Source: Acidobacteriota bacterium
GTDB lineage: Bacteria; Acidobacteriota; Terriglobia; UBA7540
DNA: 64,000 nucleotides
Assembly (NCBI GenBank): GCA_902812415.1
Contig: CADDZJ010000001.1
Span: 124,001 to 188,000, forward strand
Reading direction: 5' to 3'
This document shows, one piece after another, positions 10,796 to 20,766 of this stretch. Numbering within the stretch: position 1 is the first letter of the stretch; the number at the start of each line of letters is the position of its first letter. The notes below the pieces were generated by a model that was given only the letters and a program-made list of their open reading frames with translations, made no database searches and was not told where the DNA came from. Position numbers and translations under genes: made by a program.

Positions 10796-11711
10796 GACCC
10801 TCCGAGACCTTCTCGATGAAGATATCGTTCAGAGGGGGTTCCACTAATTCAAAGCGTCGGATGCGCACCCCGCGCTCGACGGCGGCTTTAAGAATTTCCT
10901 GCGGGTCGGCGCCTGTGCGGAGCTTTGCCTCAACCAAGGCTCCGTGGCGGTTGATTCTTTCAATAATTGCGGGCTGATCCAGAAAACTTTCGTCGCCGCA
11001 ATACTCAATGCGCACGGTGTTCTTACCGTACTGGCGCTTGATCGTCTGAAGCTCGCCATCCAGGACTTTCTGGCCGGCATTGATCAAGCAAATGGAGTCG
11101 CACATCATTTCAACTTGTTCCATGCGATGTGAGGAAAGGATAATCGTAGTCCCCCGGTCATGCATTTCGAGCATGATATCCTTGATGATTGCGGCATTGA
11201 TGGGATCGAGGCCCGCAAACGGCTCATCCAGAATCAGCAGTTGTGGCCGATGGAGCACCGCGGCGATAAATTGCACTTTCTGTTGCATGCCCTTGGAAAG
11301 GTCGATAACTTTCCTTTCCGCCCAGGCGCCGATCTCCAGCCGGTCCAGCCAGACGCGCCCGCGTTGCCGAGCCTCGGATTCCGGAACCCCTTTCAGACTG
11401 GCCAAAAACACGAGCACTTCCATTACTTTCATTCGGGGATAAAGGCCGCGCTCCTCGGGGAGATAGCCAATCATATTCTGAACGCTGCTGGTCAAGGGCT
11501 GGCCAAAAACGCGCAGCCGCCCTTCATCGGGGACGAGGACGCGCATGATCATTCGCAGGGTGGTGCTCTTGCCCGCTCCGTTGGGACCCAGCAATCCGAA
11601 CAAGGCTCCCTGCCTGATCGAAAGACTCAGCTTCGAGACGGCAGTGACGGAATCGAATCTCTTGCTGATGCCTTCGGCGACGACAGCGTCTGACGGGGCT
11701 CCAAGGCTCAT
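10788..11711 (-). CDS. ABC transporter ATP-binding protein (NatA-like)
   Basis: A 307-aa ATPase partner of the overlapping permease gene. Walker A is GPNGAGKST, the signature is LSKGMQQKVQFIAAV, Walker B is LLILDEPFAGLDP, and the H-loop is SSHRMEQ. A C-terminal extension of about 80 residues (ending IRRFELVEPPLNDIFIEKV) matches the DUF4162-like tail of NatA/CcmA-type ATPases. It is cytoplasmic, associated with the membrane permease. It is divergent from trxB with 158 bases between. Confidence 0.92.
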   Translation of the reverse strand: MSLGAPSDAVVAEGISKRFDSVTAVSKLSLSIRQGALFGLLGPNGAGKSTTLRMIMRVLVPDEGRLRVFGQPLTSSVQNMIGYLPEERGLYPRMKVMEVLVFLASLKGVPESEARQRGRVWLDRLEIGAWAERKVIDLSKGMQQKVQFIAAVLHRPQLLILDEPFAGLDPINAAIIKDIMLEMHDRGTTIILSSHRMEQVEMMCDSICLINAGQKVLDGELQTIKRQYGKNTVRIEYCGDESFLDQPAIIERINRHGALVEAKLRTGADPQEILKAAVERGVRIRRFELVEPPLNDIFIEKVSEGHA

Positions 11712-11869
11712 GTGGGTGTGGCGTCCATCCCCTTCATTCCAAATGCCTGCGTTGTCTCAGAACAGGGCGAAAGAACCAGAATGCCCTTCTAGCATCAAAT
11801 AAGCTTGACATGCAACAGGCTGTAACTCAATTCGAGTAAGATAGAGGTTTATAACCAGGAGGCAGATTA

Positions 11870-12790
11870 ATGCGGAATGTCGTCATTATAGGCTCGGGCT
11901 GCGCAGGACTGACTGCGGCCATCTACGCCGCCAGAGCGAATCTAAACCCGCTGGTGATTCGCGGCCTGGAAGCCGGAGGGCAACTGAGCCTCACGACCCT
12001 GGTCGAAAACTATCCGGGCTTTCCCAAGGGAGTGCAAGGTCCCGAACTGATTGAAATGATGCAAAAGCAGGCTGCCGAGTTCGGCGCGGAATTCAAAGAG
12101 GGCGATGTTACACGCGCGGATCTTTCACGCCGGCCTTTTCTTCTGGAACTCGGCAAGGAGCAGATTGAAACCAAAACGCTGATCGTCGCTGCCGGGGCCT
12201 CAGCGAAGCTCCTGGGGCTGGAATCCGAAAAACGATTGCTTGGGCACGGTGTTTCCACCTGCGCCACGTGCGATGGGTACTTTTTCCGGGGAAAGGAAGT
12301 GGCAGTGGTCGGCGGCGGGGATACGGCCGCCGAAGAGGCGTTGTTTCTGACTCGCTATGCCAACCGCGTCAGCCTGATTCACCGCCGCGATCAACTGCGC
12401 GCTTCAAAGATTATGGCCGACCGCCTGCTTCGCAACGAGAAGATCAAGCCCGTCTGGAACTCTGTGGTAGTTGACATTCTGGACCCCGAAAAGTCCGAAG
12501 TAACCGGAGTCCGGCTCAAAAACACTCAGACTGGCGAAGAGACACTCTATCCTTGCGACGGCCTTTTCATCGGCATCGGCCATTCGCCGAATACCGCGCT
12601 TTTCAAAGGACAACTTGAAATGGATGAGTTGGGTTACCTGAAGACCCGCAATGGTTCCAAGACGAATATTCCCGGCGTCTTTGCCGCCGGTGACGTCCAG
12701 GATCGCACCTATCGCCAGGCTGTGACCGCAGCGGGATCAGGCTGTATGGCGGCTATGGATGCCGAAAGATTTCTGGAAGCGGAGGGTTGA
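11870..12790 (+). CDS. trxB: Thioredoxin-disulfide reductase
   Basis: FAD/NADPH enzyme (306 aa) that reduces thioredoxin in the cytoplasm. The FAD-binding GSGCAGL motif is at the N-terminus, the redox-active CATC is at C131-C134, the NADPH motif is VVGGGDTAAEEA, and the closing FAD motif GVFAAGDVQD is near the C-terminus. The start is preceded by AGGAGG with 7 bases of spacing. A TTGACA at 11805-11810 could be its -35 box, but no clean -10 is spaced correctly. It is monocistronic, convergent with the O-methyltransferase. Confidence 0.95.
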   Translation: MRNVVIIGSGCAGLTAAIYAARANLNPLVIRGLEAGGQLSLTTLVENYPGFPKGVQGPELIEMMQKQAAEFGAEFKEGDVTRADLSRRPFLLELGKEQIETKTLIVAAGASAKLLGLESEKRLLGHGVSTCATCDGYFFRGKEVAVVGGGDTAAEEALFLTRYANRVSLIHRRDQLRASKIMADRLLRNEKIKPVWNSVVVDILDPEKSEVTGVRLKNTQTGEETLYPCDGLFIGIGHSPNTALFKGQLEMDELGYLKTRNGSKTNIPGVFAAGDVQDRTYRQAVTAAGSGCMAAMDAERFLEAEG

Positions 12791-12812
12791 GAGAGGGCTT
12801 CAGGAATCCGCC

Positions 12813-13460
12813 TCACGAAATGGCGCTATTCTTCAGCGCCACAGCCAGTCCGTCCCGCAAAGGAATGATGGTGGTGAAGAAGTCCGTCGAGCGATAAAGT
12901 TGGCGGTTGAATTGCTGAATCGCGCGCGTGCTGGCGTCTTTTGCGCCGGCAACCTTTGCGACGCGGCCTGACCACAATACATTATCCGTCACCAGAAGCC
13001 CGCCCGACCGCAGCCTGGGCGCCGCCAGGCGGAAAACTTCGGGGTATTGGGTCTTGTTCACGTCATTGAAGATCAGGTCAAATTCGCCTTCAGTTGACTG
13101 AAGCATCTTCAGCGCATCGCCCACCAGAATCCTGACTCGGTTCAAAACGCCGGCCCGGCCCAGATAACCCTTGGCGCGCTCGGCATTTTCAGGATCGCTG
13201 TCCGTATAAAAAACTGTACCTTTCGGCCCCACCGCGCGCGCCAGCCAGAGGGTGGAATATCCGATAGCCGATCCCAACTCAAAAATTCTTTGCGCCTTGA
13301 TGGAGCGGGCAAGCTGAAATAAAACCCGCGCGCAGGCCGGACCCACAATCGGGACCTCGTGTTTTGCGGCATAACGCTCCATTTCACGCAGTACGGCGTC
13401 CCGCGCTGGAAGCATAGAATCGATATACTTTTGAACGTTCTTCTCCAGGATTGCTGCCAT
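12813..13460 (-). CDS. O-methyltransferase (caffeoyl-CoA/catechol OMT-like family 3)
   Basis: SAM-dependent methyltransferase of 215 aa. The SAM-binding motif is FELGSAIGYSTLWLA, followed by the acidic loop VFYTDSDPENAERA. The metal-binding region FDLIFNDVNKTQYPE carries Asn-Asp-Val-Asn where relatives usually have Asp-Ala-Asp/Asn-Lys. LLVTDNVLWSG is the conserved metal-site segment. Substrate is unknown. It is 22 bases downstream of glgB on the same strand, with an AAGGAG SD. Confidence 0.88.
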   Translation of the reverse strand: MAAILEKNVQKYIDSMLPARDAVLREMERYAAKHEVPIVGPACARVLFQLARSIKAQRIFELGSAIGYSTLWLARAVGPKGTVFYTDSDPENAERAKGYLGRAGVLNRVRILVGDALKMLQSTEGEFDLIFNDVNKTQYPEVFRLAAPRLRSGGLLVTDNVLWSGRVAKVAGAKDASTRAIQQFNRQLYRSTDFFTTIIPLRDGLAVALKNSAIS

Positions 13461-13482
13461 AAGGCTCCTTCAGTTTGAATTT

Positions 13483-15393
13483 TCACGATCCGGCGTTCTT
13501 AAAATACATCGCTGCCAAAGGAGGCAGCGTCAAAGACAGCGAATAAGAGCGGCCATCGTAAGGGATGGCTTCTGCCTCCATGCCGCCCGCGTTTCCCTGG
13601 CCGCTGCCGCCGTAAACGGTAGAATCACTGTTGAGCATCTCTTTCCAGAAACCGCCTTGCGGCACGCCCACGCGGTATCCGGTGCGGATGACCGGCGTAA
13701 AATTGCAGACCACTAAAATCAGGTCGCGGGTCGTCCGGCCTTTGCGGATAAAACTTAGAGTGCTGGCTGCCGCGTCATTGCAGTTGATCCATTCAAAGCC
13801 TTCCGGTTCAAAATCCAGCTCATAGATCGATGGCTCCAAACGGTAGAACCTGTTCAGGTCCTCCACCCATTTTTGCACTCCCCGGTGAGGAGCGTATTCA
13901 AGCAGATGCCAGTCCACGCTGTAGCTGTATTTCCACTCGTCCCACTGCGCGATTTCGCCGCCCATAAAAAGCAATTTCTTTCCGGGCTGCGCGTACATAT
14001 ATCCAAAGAGCAGGCGCAGATTCGCAAACTTCTGCCAGTCGTCGCCCGGCATTTTGCGCAAAAGCGATCCTTTCATGTGCACGACTTCATCGTGGGAAAG
14101 AGGCAGGACGAAATTTTCCGTAAACGCGTAAATCATCCGGAAGGTGAGCTCGCCCTGATGATAAGAGCGGTAGATGGGGTCTTTTGACATGTAACTGAGC
14201 GTATCGTGCATCCAGCCCATGTCCCACTTCATGCCAAAGCCCAGCCCTCCGATATCCGTCGGGCGGGATACCATCGGCCAGGAAGTGGATTCTTCGGCAA
14301 TCGTCTGGACGTCCGGATAATTCTGGTAAACGCTCACATTCATCTGACGGAGAAAGTCGATGGCTTCCAGGTTTTCCTTGCCTCCATATTGGTTGGGAAT
14401 CCATTCGCCCTCTTTGCGCGCATAGTCCAGGTAAAGCATGGATGCCACGCCGTCCACCCGCAGGGCGTCAGCATGATAACGATCCAGCCAGAACAGAGCG
14501 CTTGAGAGCAGGAAGCTGCGGACTTCATTGCGGCCATAATTGAAGATGAAGCTTTTCCATTCCGGGTGAAAGCCCTGGCGCGGATCGGCGTGCTCATAAA
14601 GGTGCGTGCCGTCAAAAAATCCCAGCCCATGACCGTCGTTCGGGAAGTGGGAGGGAACCCAATCCAGAATCACTCCAATACCGCGTTGGTGCAGGTGATC
14701 AATGCAGCTCATGAAATCCTGTGGCGTCCCGTAACGGCTGGTGGGAGCAAAGTAACCCGTAATCTGATAACCCCAGGAGGGATAATAGGGGTGTTCCATC
14801 ACGGGCAGAAATTCCACATGGGTGAAGCCCATTTTCTCAACATAATCTGCCAGTTTTTCACCGAGAACTCGATAGCCGAAGAACTGCTCCGGATTGTCGG
14901 GCGACCGCAGCCAGGAGCCGAGGTGTACTTCATAAATTGCAATCGGGCCGCTTCGTGAATTGCGTTCGGAGCGGCTTTTCATCCATTCCGCATCGCTCCA
15001 AGTGTAGTCTAGGTCCCAGATAATCGAGGCGTTCTGCGGCGCAACTTCGTTATAGAAAGCGAAGGGATCGGCTTTATCGATCTGATAGCCCTGGTAGCGC
15101 GAATAGACCTGAAATTTGTACCTGGTTCCCTTCCCAATATGGGGAATAAAGCCTTCCCACACACCCGATTCCCCTCGCGCCTGGAGCGGGTGGTTGTTCT
15201 TGTCCCAATAGTTGAAGTCGCCGATCACGCAGACACGTTCCGCATTCGGGGCCCAGACAGCAAAATAGACGCCTTCCACCCCTTTCGCCTGCAAAAGATG
15301 AGCGCCTAATTTTTGATACAGCCGGTAGTGCGTGCCTTCGTTGAAATAATGGAGGTCATCATCAGTCAGGAGCGAGATATCGTACCGCACCAT
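13483..15393 (-). CDS. glgB: 1,4-alpha-glucan branching enzyme (GH13, short form)
   Basis: A 636-aa enzyme that introduces alpha-1,6 branches into glycogen. The N-terminal CBM48/E-set domain ([19 protein letters not shown]) covers about residues 35-130, followed by the GH13 barrel. The nucleophile lies in [15 protein letters not shown], the acid/base Glu in [10 protein letters not shown], and the transition-state Asp in [12 protein letters not shown]. It lacks the extra N1 domain of E. coli GlgB, as many family members do. It appears to form a two-gene unit with the downstream methyltransferase. No other glycogen genes are in the window. Confidence 0.95.
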   Translation of the reverse strand: MVRYDISLLTDDDLHYFNEGTHYRLYQKLGAHLLQAKGVEGVYFAVWAPNAERVCVIGDFNYWDKNNHPLQARGESGVWEGFIPHIGKGTRYKFQVYSRYQGYQIDKADPFAFYNEVAPQNASIIWDLDYTWSDAEWMKSRSERNSRSGPIAIYEVHLGSWLRSPDNPEQFFGYRVLGEKLADYVEKMGFTHVEFLPVMEHPYYPSWGYQITGYFAPTSRYGTPQDFMSCIDHLHQRGIGVILDWVPSHFPNDGHGLGFFDGTHLYEHADPRQGFHPEWKSFIFNYGRNEVRSFLLSSALFWLDRYHADALRVDGVASMLYLDYARKEGEWIPNQYGGKENLEAIDFLRQMNVSVYQNYPDVQTIAEESTSWPMVSRPTDIGGLGFGMKWDMGWMHDTLSYMSKDPIYRSYHQGELTFRMIYAFTENFVLPLSHDEVVHMKGSLLRKMPGDDWQKFANLRLLFGYMYAQPGKKLLFMGGEIAQWDEWKYSYSVDWHLLEYAPHRGVQKWVEDLNRFYRLEPSIYELDFEPEGFEWINCNDAAASTLSFIRKGRTTRDLILVVCNFTPVIRTGYRVGVPQGGFWKEMLNSDSTVYGGSGQGNAGGMEAEAIPYDGRSYSLSLTLPPLAAMYFKNAGS

Positions 15394-15413
15394 TCATTTT
15401 CTCCGTTTCTGGC

Positions 15414-15565
15414 AGATTGCTGAAAAACACTAAGGACACCGTCATTCCAAGCGAAGCGAGGAATCTCACTCCACAAATAAAGTACTTACGAGATTCCTCC
15501 CTCGTAAGCTCGAGACCGCCTTCGGCTCCTCGGAATGACAGGCTGCTGAAGTTTTTCAGCAACCT
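15414..15565. repeat. Family R dispersed repeat, copy R2 (best-preserved)
   Basis: Terminal inverted repeats AGATTGCTGAAAAAC (15414-15428) and GTTTTTCAGCAACCT (15551-15565) enclose inner arms AAGCGAAGCGAGGAATCT and CCTCGGAATGAC. At 152 bp it is a good reference copy. It lies just upstream of glgB. The rest of this intergenic gap (15566-15784) contains an inverted CTCTCTCGTCCCTCGC / GCAGGAGAGGG motif and no gene. Confidence 0.8.
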
Positions 15566-15784
15566 CGCGGGTTTTGCGACCAGGCTCATACTCCTCCTTG
15601 GAAAGCCACCTTTATTTGAGATGTTTTACTGCGTCTTTAGGACGCGAAGGCCAATAGATTTTGGCTCTCACCTGCTACGCGCAACCCTCTCTCGTCCCTC
15701 GCAGCAGGAGAGGGAATCAGAAGCAGCGGGTGAGGGTGTTTGGCGGCATGCCTGAAGAATCGAGGCGAAAAGCCTCCCGTTGTG

Positions 15785-16201
15785 TCAACCTGCGGGAGCG
15801 TTCTTATGCCGGATATGAGTCCGGATAAAATCCACAATTGCCTGGGTTGAGATGCCGGGTTGGAAGACCTCAGCCACGCCTGCGCTCTTAAGCCCAGGGA
15901 TGTCCTCATTCGGAATAATTCCTCCCACAACCAGGAGTACGTCTTCCATCCCTTCCTGGCGAAGCAGTTCGCAGATTCGAGGCAGGATGGAGTTATGCGC
16001 TCCCGAAAGAATCGAGATGCCGATAGCGTCCACGTCTTCCTGCAAGGCGGCGTTGACGATCTGCTCCGGCGTTTGACGCAAACCGGTGTAGATCACCTCC
16101 ATGCCGGCGTCGCGAAGCGCGCGCGCCACAATTTTTGCGCCGCGATCGTGACCATCCAAGCCGGGCTTGGCCACGAGAACACGGATGGGTTTGTCAGGCA
16201 T
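15785..16201 (-). CDS. B12-binding small subunit of acyl-CoA mutase (isobutyryl-CoA mutase-like)
   Basis: A 138-aa stand-alone cobalamin-binding domain. The DxHxxG B12-ligand motif is seen in [13 protein letters not shown], with the supporting ISILSGAHN and [10 protein letters not shown] segments. This is the usual size for the small subunit of two-subunit mutases (IcmB, HcmB and archaeal McmA2 are near 135-140). It sits 91 bases downstream of the large subunit on the same strand, so the two should assemble into one adenosylcobalamin-dependent enzyme. Confidence 0.92.
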   Translation of the reverse strand: MPDKPIRVLVAKPGLDGHDRGAKIVARALRDAGMEVIYTGLRQTPEQIVNAALQEDVDAIGISILSGAHNSILPRICELLRQEGMEDVLLVVGGIIPNEDIPGLKSAGVAEVFQPGISTQAIVDFIRTHIRHKNAPAG

Positions 16202-16292
16202 AAAGAAGTTAAAAGTTCAGAGTTTTAAGTGCAAGAAAAGAGGTTAAAAATATCTCCTCTTGGACGGCCCGCCGTGGATCATCAACTCAGCC

Positions 16293-18008
16293 TTACCGAA
16301 ATGCCGGCTCTTCATACTTTCCAAAGACCTTTCGCAGCGCGTCGCAGATCTCGCCGAGCGTCGCATACGACCGAACGCAATTCAGGATAAAGGGCATCAG
16401 GTTCTGATCCGTTGCGGCAGCGCTTCTCAGCGCTTCCAATGTTGACTGCACCCCAGCATGATCCCGCCGCTCGCGCAGCTCTTGCAATTTGCGGCCCTGC
16501 GCTGCGGCCACGCTCTGATCCACAACAAGGATGTTGATAGGTTGTTCGCGGGAGGTAAACTCATTCACGCCCACAATAATTTTGTCCTTCCGCTCGATGG
16601 CCCTCTGATAAGCATAAGCCGCCTCATGAATTTCCCGCTGCGGAAAGCCTTTTTCAATGGCAGCCACCATTCCGCCCATGGCATCGATCTTGTCAAAATA
16701 CTCATAACAGGCGCGCTCAGTCTGAAGCGTCAGCTTCTCAACCAGGTATGATCCCGCCAGCGGATCCACAACTTCCGTAAGTCCGCTTTCGTAAGCCAGC
16801 ACCTGCTGCGTGCGCAAGGCCAGCGTAGCGGCTTCTTCCGTGGGCAGAGACCAGGCCTCATCCAGCGAATTGGTGTGAAGCGACTGCGTGCCGCCGAGCA
16901 CCGCAGCCAGCGCCTGGATCGCGGTGCGAGCCACGTTGTTGTAAGGCTGCTGCGCGGTCAGTGAGCAGCCGGCCGTCTGGGTGTGGAAGCGGCAGAGCCA
17001 GGAACGGGGATTTTTCGCCGCGAAACGCTCGCGCATCACGCGGGCCCACACCTTGCGAGCCGCGCGGAATTTGGCAACCTCCTCAAAGAGGTCATTATGA
17101 GAATTGAAGAAGAAGCTGATGCGAGGCGCAAAATCGTCCACCGCCAGTCCCGCGCGCAAAACCCATTCGACGTATTCGATGCCATCGCGCAGGGTGAATG
17201 CGAGTTCCTGCACGGCCGTCGAGCCTGCCTCACGAATGTGATAGCCGCTTACGGAAATGGGATTCCATCGTGGCGTTTCGCGGGCGGCGAAAGCAATAGT
17301 ATCTGCCACCAGCCGCATGGAAGGCGCAGGCGGGAAGATGTATTCCTTCTGCGCAATATACTCCTTCAGGATGTCGTTCTGAATCGTCCCTGAAAGTTTC
17401 TTCCAGGCAGCGCCGCTCTTTTCCGCCGCAACCAGGTACATCGCCCAGATGACCGCTGCGGGCGAGTTGATGGTCATCGAGGTGCTCACCTGTTCCAGCG
17501 GCAGACCCTGAAGCAGCGTTTCCATATCCGCCAGCGAGGACACCGCTACGCCGCATTTGCCCACTTCGCCTTCCGCCAGCGGATGATCGCTGTCGTAACC
17601 CATCAGCGTCGGCAGGTCAAATGCAATGGAAAGCCCGGTCTGGCCCTGGCTCAGAAGATAGTGCAAGCGCCGGTTCGTCTCTTCAGGAGCGCCAAAGCCG
17701 CTGAACTGGCGCATGGTCCAGACTTTTCCCCGGTACATCGTGGCGTGAATTCCGCGGGTGTAGGGATACTCGCCCGGATTTCCCAGGTCGCGTTCCGCAT
17801 CAAAATCCGGGAGATCGGCGGGAGTGTAAAGTCGTTTGATTTCGACGCCTGAGATGGTGGTGAAAGTTTTCTGGCGCTCCGGGGAACGCTCCAAGGCAGG
17901 TTTCAAGACCTTCTCCTGCCACTCCATTTCAGCCGCAGAAGCCTGGCGGCTGAGAGCGTCCGCCTTCGGCTCAACGCCTGTCTCTGCTTCCTTCGCCATG
18001 TCACCCAT
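16293..18008 (-). CDS. Acyl-CoA mutase large subunit, isobutyryl-CoA mutase-like
   Basis: A 571-aa AdoCbl-dependent carbon-skeleton mutase subunit (TIM barrel, no fused B12 domain). Automatic annotation would call it methylmalonyl-CoA mutase, but the substrate-pocket residues differ. The position of MCM Tyr89 is F102 (TMRQFSGFG) and the position of MCM Arg207 is Q220 ([13 protein letters not shown]). The catalytic His244 equivalent is H257 ([11 protein letters not shown]), and all three share one offset of 13. Phe plus Gln is the published signature of isobutyryl-CoA mutase (Phe80/Gln198), which interconverts isobutyryl- and n-butyryl-CoA. The start could also be ATG 17999. The small subunit follows. 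Confidence 0.9.
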   Translation of the reverse strand: MGDMAKEAETGVEPKADALSRQASAAEMEWQEKVLKPALERSPERQKTFTTISGVEIKRLYTPADLPDFDAERDLGNPGEYPYTRGIHATMYRGKVWTMRQFSGFGAPEETNRRLHYLLSQGQTGLSIAFDLPTLMGYDSDHPLAEGEVGKCGVAVSSLADMETLLQGLPLEQVSTSMTINSPAAVIWAMYLVAAEKSGAAWKKLSGTIQNDILKEYIAQKEYIFPPAPSMRLVADTIAFAARETPRWNPISVSGYHIREAGSTAVQELAFTLRDGIEYVEWVLRAGLAVDDFAPRISFFFNSHNDLFEEVAKFRAARKVWARVMRERFAAKNPRSWLCRFHTQTAGCSLTAQQPYNNVARTAIQALAAVLGGTQSLHTNSLDEAWSLPTEEAATLALRTQQVLAYESGLTEVVDPLAGSYLVEKLTLQTERACYEYFDKIDAMGGMVAAIEKGFPQREIHEAAYAYQRAIERKDKIIVGVNEFTSREQPINILVVDQSVAAAQGRKLQELRERRDHAGVQSTLEALRSAAATDQNLMPFILNCVRSYATLGEICDALRKVFGKYEEPAFR

Positions 18009-18362
18009 TGCAACTTATTTGGCAGGGAAATGTCAACGGAAGGCCCGAGCGAAGCCAAATTCCGAATTTCAGATTTCCGAAAGCAACTCTCACAAAAACG
18101 ACAGAACATGCACATGACCCCAAATAGCCGCGGCGGGAGAAAAATTGCGGATCAGCAATCGGAAAGGAGGTAGTCGGAGATCATTAAGAAAGCCTGCCTC
18201 TTCTCCTGGAGAGAGGGCAGGAGGAAGGAATGATTTGCTTCACCTGCCATTCTCACGCTGGGCGCAGCGAAGCGGAAGAATCCCTGAATTTCGTCGAAAG
18301 AATCCAGAGACCCTTCACTGCGCTCAGGGTGACAAATTATCGACTCGCCAATCTATTTTGCT
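18009..18362. other. Gene-free gap with degenerate family R fragment
   Basis: No gene is seen here. Positions about 18236-18345 hold a degenerate R-like sequence (GCGCAGCGAAGCGGAAGAAT and CACTGCGCTCAGGGTGACA) without recognisable terminal repeats. Confidence 0.5.
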
Positions 18363-20315
18363 CTAAGGTTTCTCGGCAACAGGGGTGCCTGGAATATTGG
18401 GCACGCGATTCACGTGCCCGGTCAGGGCTTCCACCAGTTGCACGTTATTCTTTTGCAGGATGGTTCCCGTAGCAAGCTGAAATTGCGTCAACGCTGTTGC
18501 ATAGCTGGCGCGAGCCGTCACCAGCGTGCCTTCAGCCTGAGTCAGGGCGTTTTGCATCTGAATGACAAGCGTTACAGTGGACTCACCCACCTTGAACTTT
18601 TTCTGCTCATCTTCCAGTTGCTGGCGCGCGTAATCCACCGCTTTCTGCGCGGCCTCAATGCGCGCTCGTCCCTGGACCACGGCAATCTCTGCCTGCCGCA
18701 CGTCCTGGTCGATAGTATTCAGGGTTTGTTGTACGGTTGTGCGAAGCTGGTGCTCTTCAAGTAAAGCGCGAGCTGCGTCCGCCTGCGCGGCGCGATTGCG
18801 GATCGGCATGGCCAGCGTAAAGCCTACGGAATAGTTGGGGTATTGGTTGTGAAGAATTTGCGTCAGAGCCTGACCCACCCCGCCGGGAACTTTGCCCACC
18901 GGCGGGCCAGGCAGGAAACCGTTCCCCGGGGCAAAAAGAACCCTTTCTCCGGCAAGGCCGCTGGGCGTGAAGGAAGCAAAAGCGTTCAGCGTGGGCAGCA
19001 GGGCATTGCGGTTGGCTTTCAGAATGATCTCTTCATTCTTCAAGTTGAGATCGTTCAAATCCACCTCAGGGCGGTTTTCGTGCGCCATCTGTAGCGCTTC
19101 TTCCACCGTCGGCACGGGATTGGCCGCCGGATCAGGCAGTTTGTCGGTCGGCTCGATATCCGCCGTCAGCAGATCGCCGACGACCTGTTTGGAAATCGCT
19201 GTTTTCATAAGTTCCTGCTGTTGCTGGAATGTGGTCTGGGCCACAATCAAGTTCTGCTGGGCCGTCGCCAGGTTCGATTCCGCCTGGATCACGTCAAGCG
19301 GCGCCATCGTCCCAATCTGCACCTGCCGTTTGTTGTCCTCAAGCAGCTTCTGATTGTATTTCACCGCCTCCTGCGCGACGAGCACGTTCTGCTTGTCCTG
19401 CACCAGCGTCCAGTAATCGTTCTCGACGGTGGAGATCACACTGGCCACCTGCTCGCGGAAGTAGTCCTTGGCGATGCCTACCTCATTGGCGGCAATGCGG
19501 ATGAACTTGGCATTGGCTCGATATCCAAAGCCATTAAGCAGGGGCTGTTCGATGCCGATCGTCATCGAAGAGACCACCTGCGGATTGAAGATGTTGGTCA
19601 GAGAGTTGGTGGACTGGCGCGCGCCGCCTGCGACAATTTCATAGCTCGTGCCTGTGGGAAGTTCCTGCCCGAAAAAAACGTTGTATTGGCCCGTGTTTCC
19701 GGTAAGCAGGGAAACGCCATTCACAATGCTGCTGGCAAGAGGCGATTGGCTGTAAGCCCATCCGGCGGAAAAACCAACGACCGGATCGAACGAGCCGACC
19801 GAACCCACGCGGTTGACGTTGACGCCGCCCACGGCGCTGCCTGCCGCGCCTTGCTGGAATCCGCCCGACGCAGCGCCGACGCCGCCGCCGAGCGCTCCGG
19901 CAAACAAAGCCGATGACTGAAACATGCCTTCGATGCCGCGCGTGGCCTGGCCGCTGGCGGCGCGAACTTTGTCGATCTGCGCAAATTGAGGGTTGTACCG
20001 CGCTACAGCGATATTCAGATTATTCTCGACGGCGAGAGCGATGGCATCCTGAAGCGAAAGCTGCATCTTGCCATTCTGAATCAGTTCATGAAGAAGCTGA
20101 GAATTGGCCAGTTGAAAGCCAGGGACGCGAGGGTTCATATAGGGTCCCAGAACGTTCGGAAACCAACTGGTGCGCGTATAGCTGCGTTCGATGGATTGGT
20201 CGTAGGCGTCCTCAGCTTTTGCATTTGCATTTTGCTGCGCCCTGAGTGTGGGCAGCCCCAGCAAAGCAAAGATGAAGGCTCCGAGCAGGAGCATCCAAGG
20301 GTATCTGCGATTCAT
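18363..20315 (-). CDS. TolC-family outer membrane efflux protein
   Basis: A 650-aa outer-membrane channel protein of the TolC/OEP type. It has a signal peptide (MNRRYPWMLLLGAFIFALLG then a cleavage region near LRAQQ). Two OEP repeats of coiled-coil helices follow, for example in ENDYWTLVQDKQNVLVAQE and QQLEDEQKKFKVGESTVTLV. It is longer than E. coli TolC mainly through a Gly/Ala-rich insert around residues 150-200 of the precursor. ATG 20315 is chosen over an upstream extension because of AAAGGATT before it and the signal peptide right after it. No membrane-fusion or pump gene is adjacent, so it must serve partners elsewhere. Confidence 0.88.
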   Translation of the reverse strand: MNRRYPWMLLLGAFIFALLGLPTLRAQQNANAKAEDAYDQSIERSYTRTSWFPNVLGPYMNPRVPGFQLANSQLLHELIQNGKMQLSLQDAIALAVENNLNIAVARYNPQFAQIDKVRAASGQATRGIEGMFQSSALFAGALGGGVGAASGGFQQGAAGSAVGGVNVNRVGSVGSFDPVVGFSAGWAYSQSPLASSIVNGVSLLTGNTGQYNVFFGQELPTGTSYEIVAGGARQSTNSLTNIFNPQVVSSMTIGIEQPLLNGFGYRANAKFIRIAANEVGIAKDYFREQVASVISTVENDYWTLVQDKQNVLVAQEAVKYNQKLLEDNKRQVQIGTMAPLDVIQAESNLATAQQNLIVAQTTFQQQQELMKTAISKQVVGDLLTADIEPTDKLPDPAANPVPTVEEALQMAHENRPEVDLNDLNLKNEEIILKANRNALLPTLNAFASFTPSGLAGERVLFAPGNGFLPGPPVGKVPGGVGQALTQILHNQYPNYSVGFTLAMPIRNRAAQADAARALLEEHQLRTTVQQTLNTIDQDVRQAEIAVVQGRARIEAAQKAVDYARQQLEDEQKKFKVGESTVTLVIQMQNALTQAEGTLVTARASYATALTQFQLATGTILQKNNVQLVEALTGHVNRVPNIPGTPVAEKP

Positions 20316-20390
20316 TGCTAAATCCTTTCTTCTTCCTGGCACATTGAGATTCACGTAAACGAAGGCCAAGATGGTACTTACGAATCTCAA

Positions 20391-20766
20391 CGGCCAGAGG
20401 TTTCAATAATTCTTAGACGTCACCGCCATGACTTCGGGGTGACAGTGTGAAAAGAGTAGGGAATGGTTGATTGTCAATTCAGGCATCTTCACGAGCGGCG
20501 GATCAACAGGCGCTTTGCTAACATGTAAGCCAGTGGTTCCATACTTCCGCCCGTGACGCAGCATCCCCCTCGCGCGCTTCCCAGCCGGGAGCGCCGCATC
20601 ACGACGCGAGCAAAGTTCACAACTTTTCTGGTCATAACGGAGTTTACCATCGCGCCCGCCCTCTTGTCATAGCCGTAGGGGGACGGCGCCCCTACGCGTG
20701 GATTTTGTCCGCAGGTACTCTATAATAACGTATACGCTTCTTGTAGCACACCTTTGGACACCCTTG
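20391..20766. other. Gene-free gap upstream of nadE
   Basis: No gene is seen. An 8-bp stem CGTAGGGG (20674-20681) / CCCCTACG (20689-20696) with a 7-base loop is present. A TATAAT at 20721-20726 could be the -10 of nadE, but no good -35 is found 17 bases upstream. Confidence 0.45.

Noticed and set aside
16293-18008. Methylmalonyl-CoA mutase as the product name
   Set aside because: The two substrate-pocket residues are Phe and Gln, which match isobutyryl-CoA mutase rather than the Tyr/Arg pair of methylmalonyl-CoA mutase.
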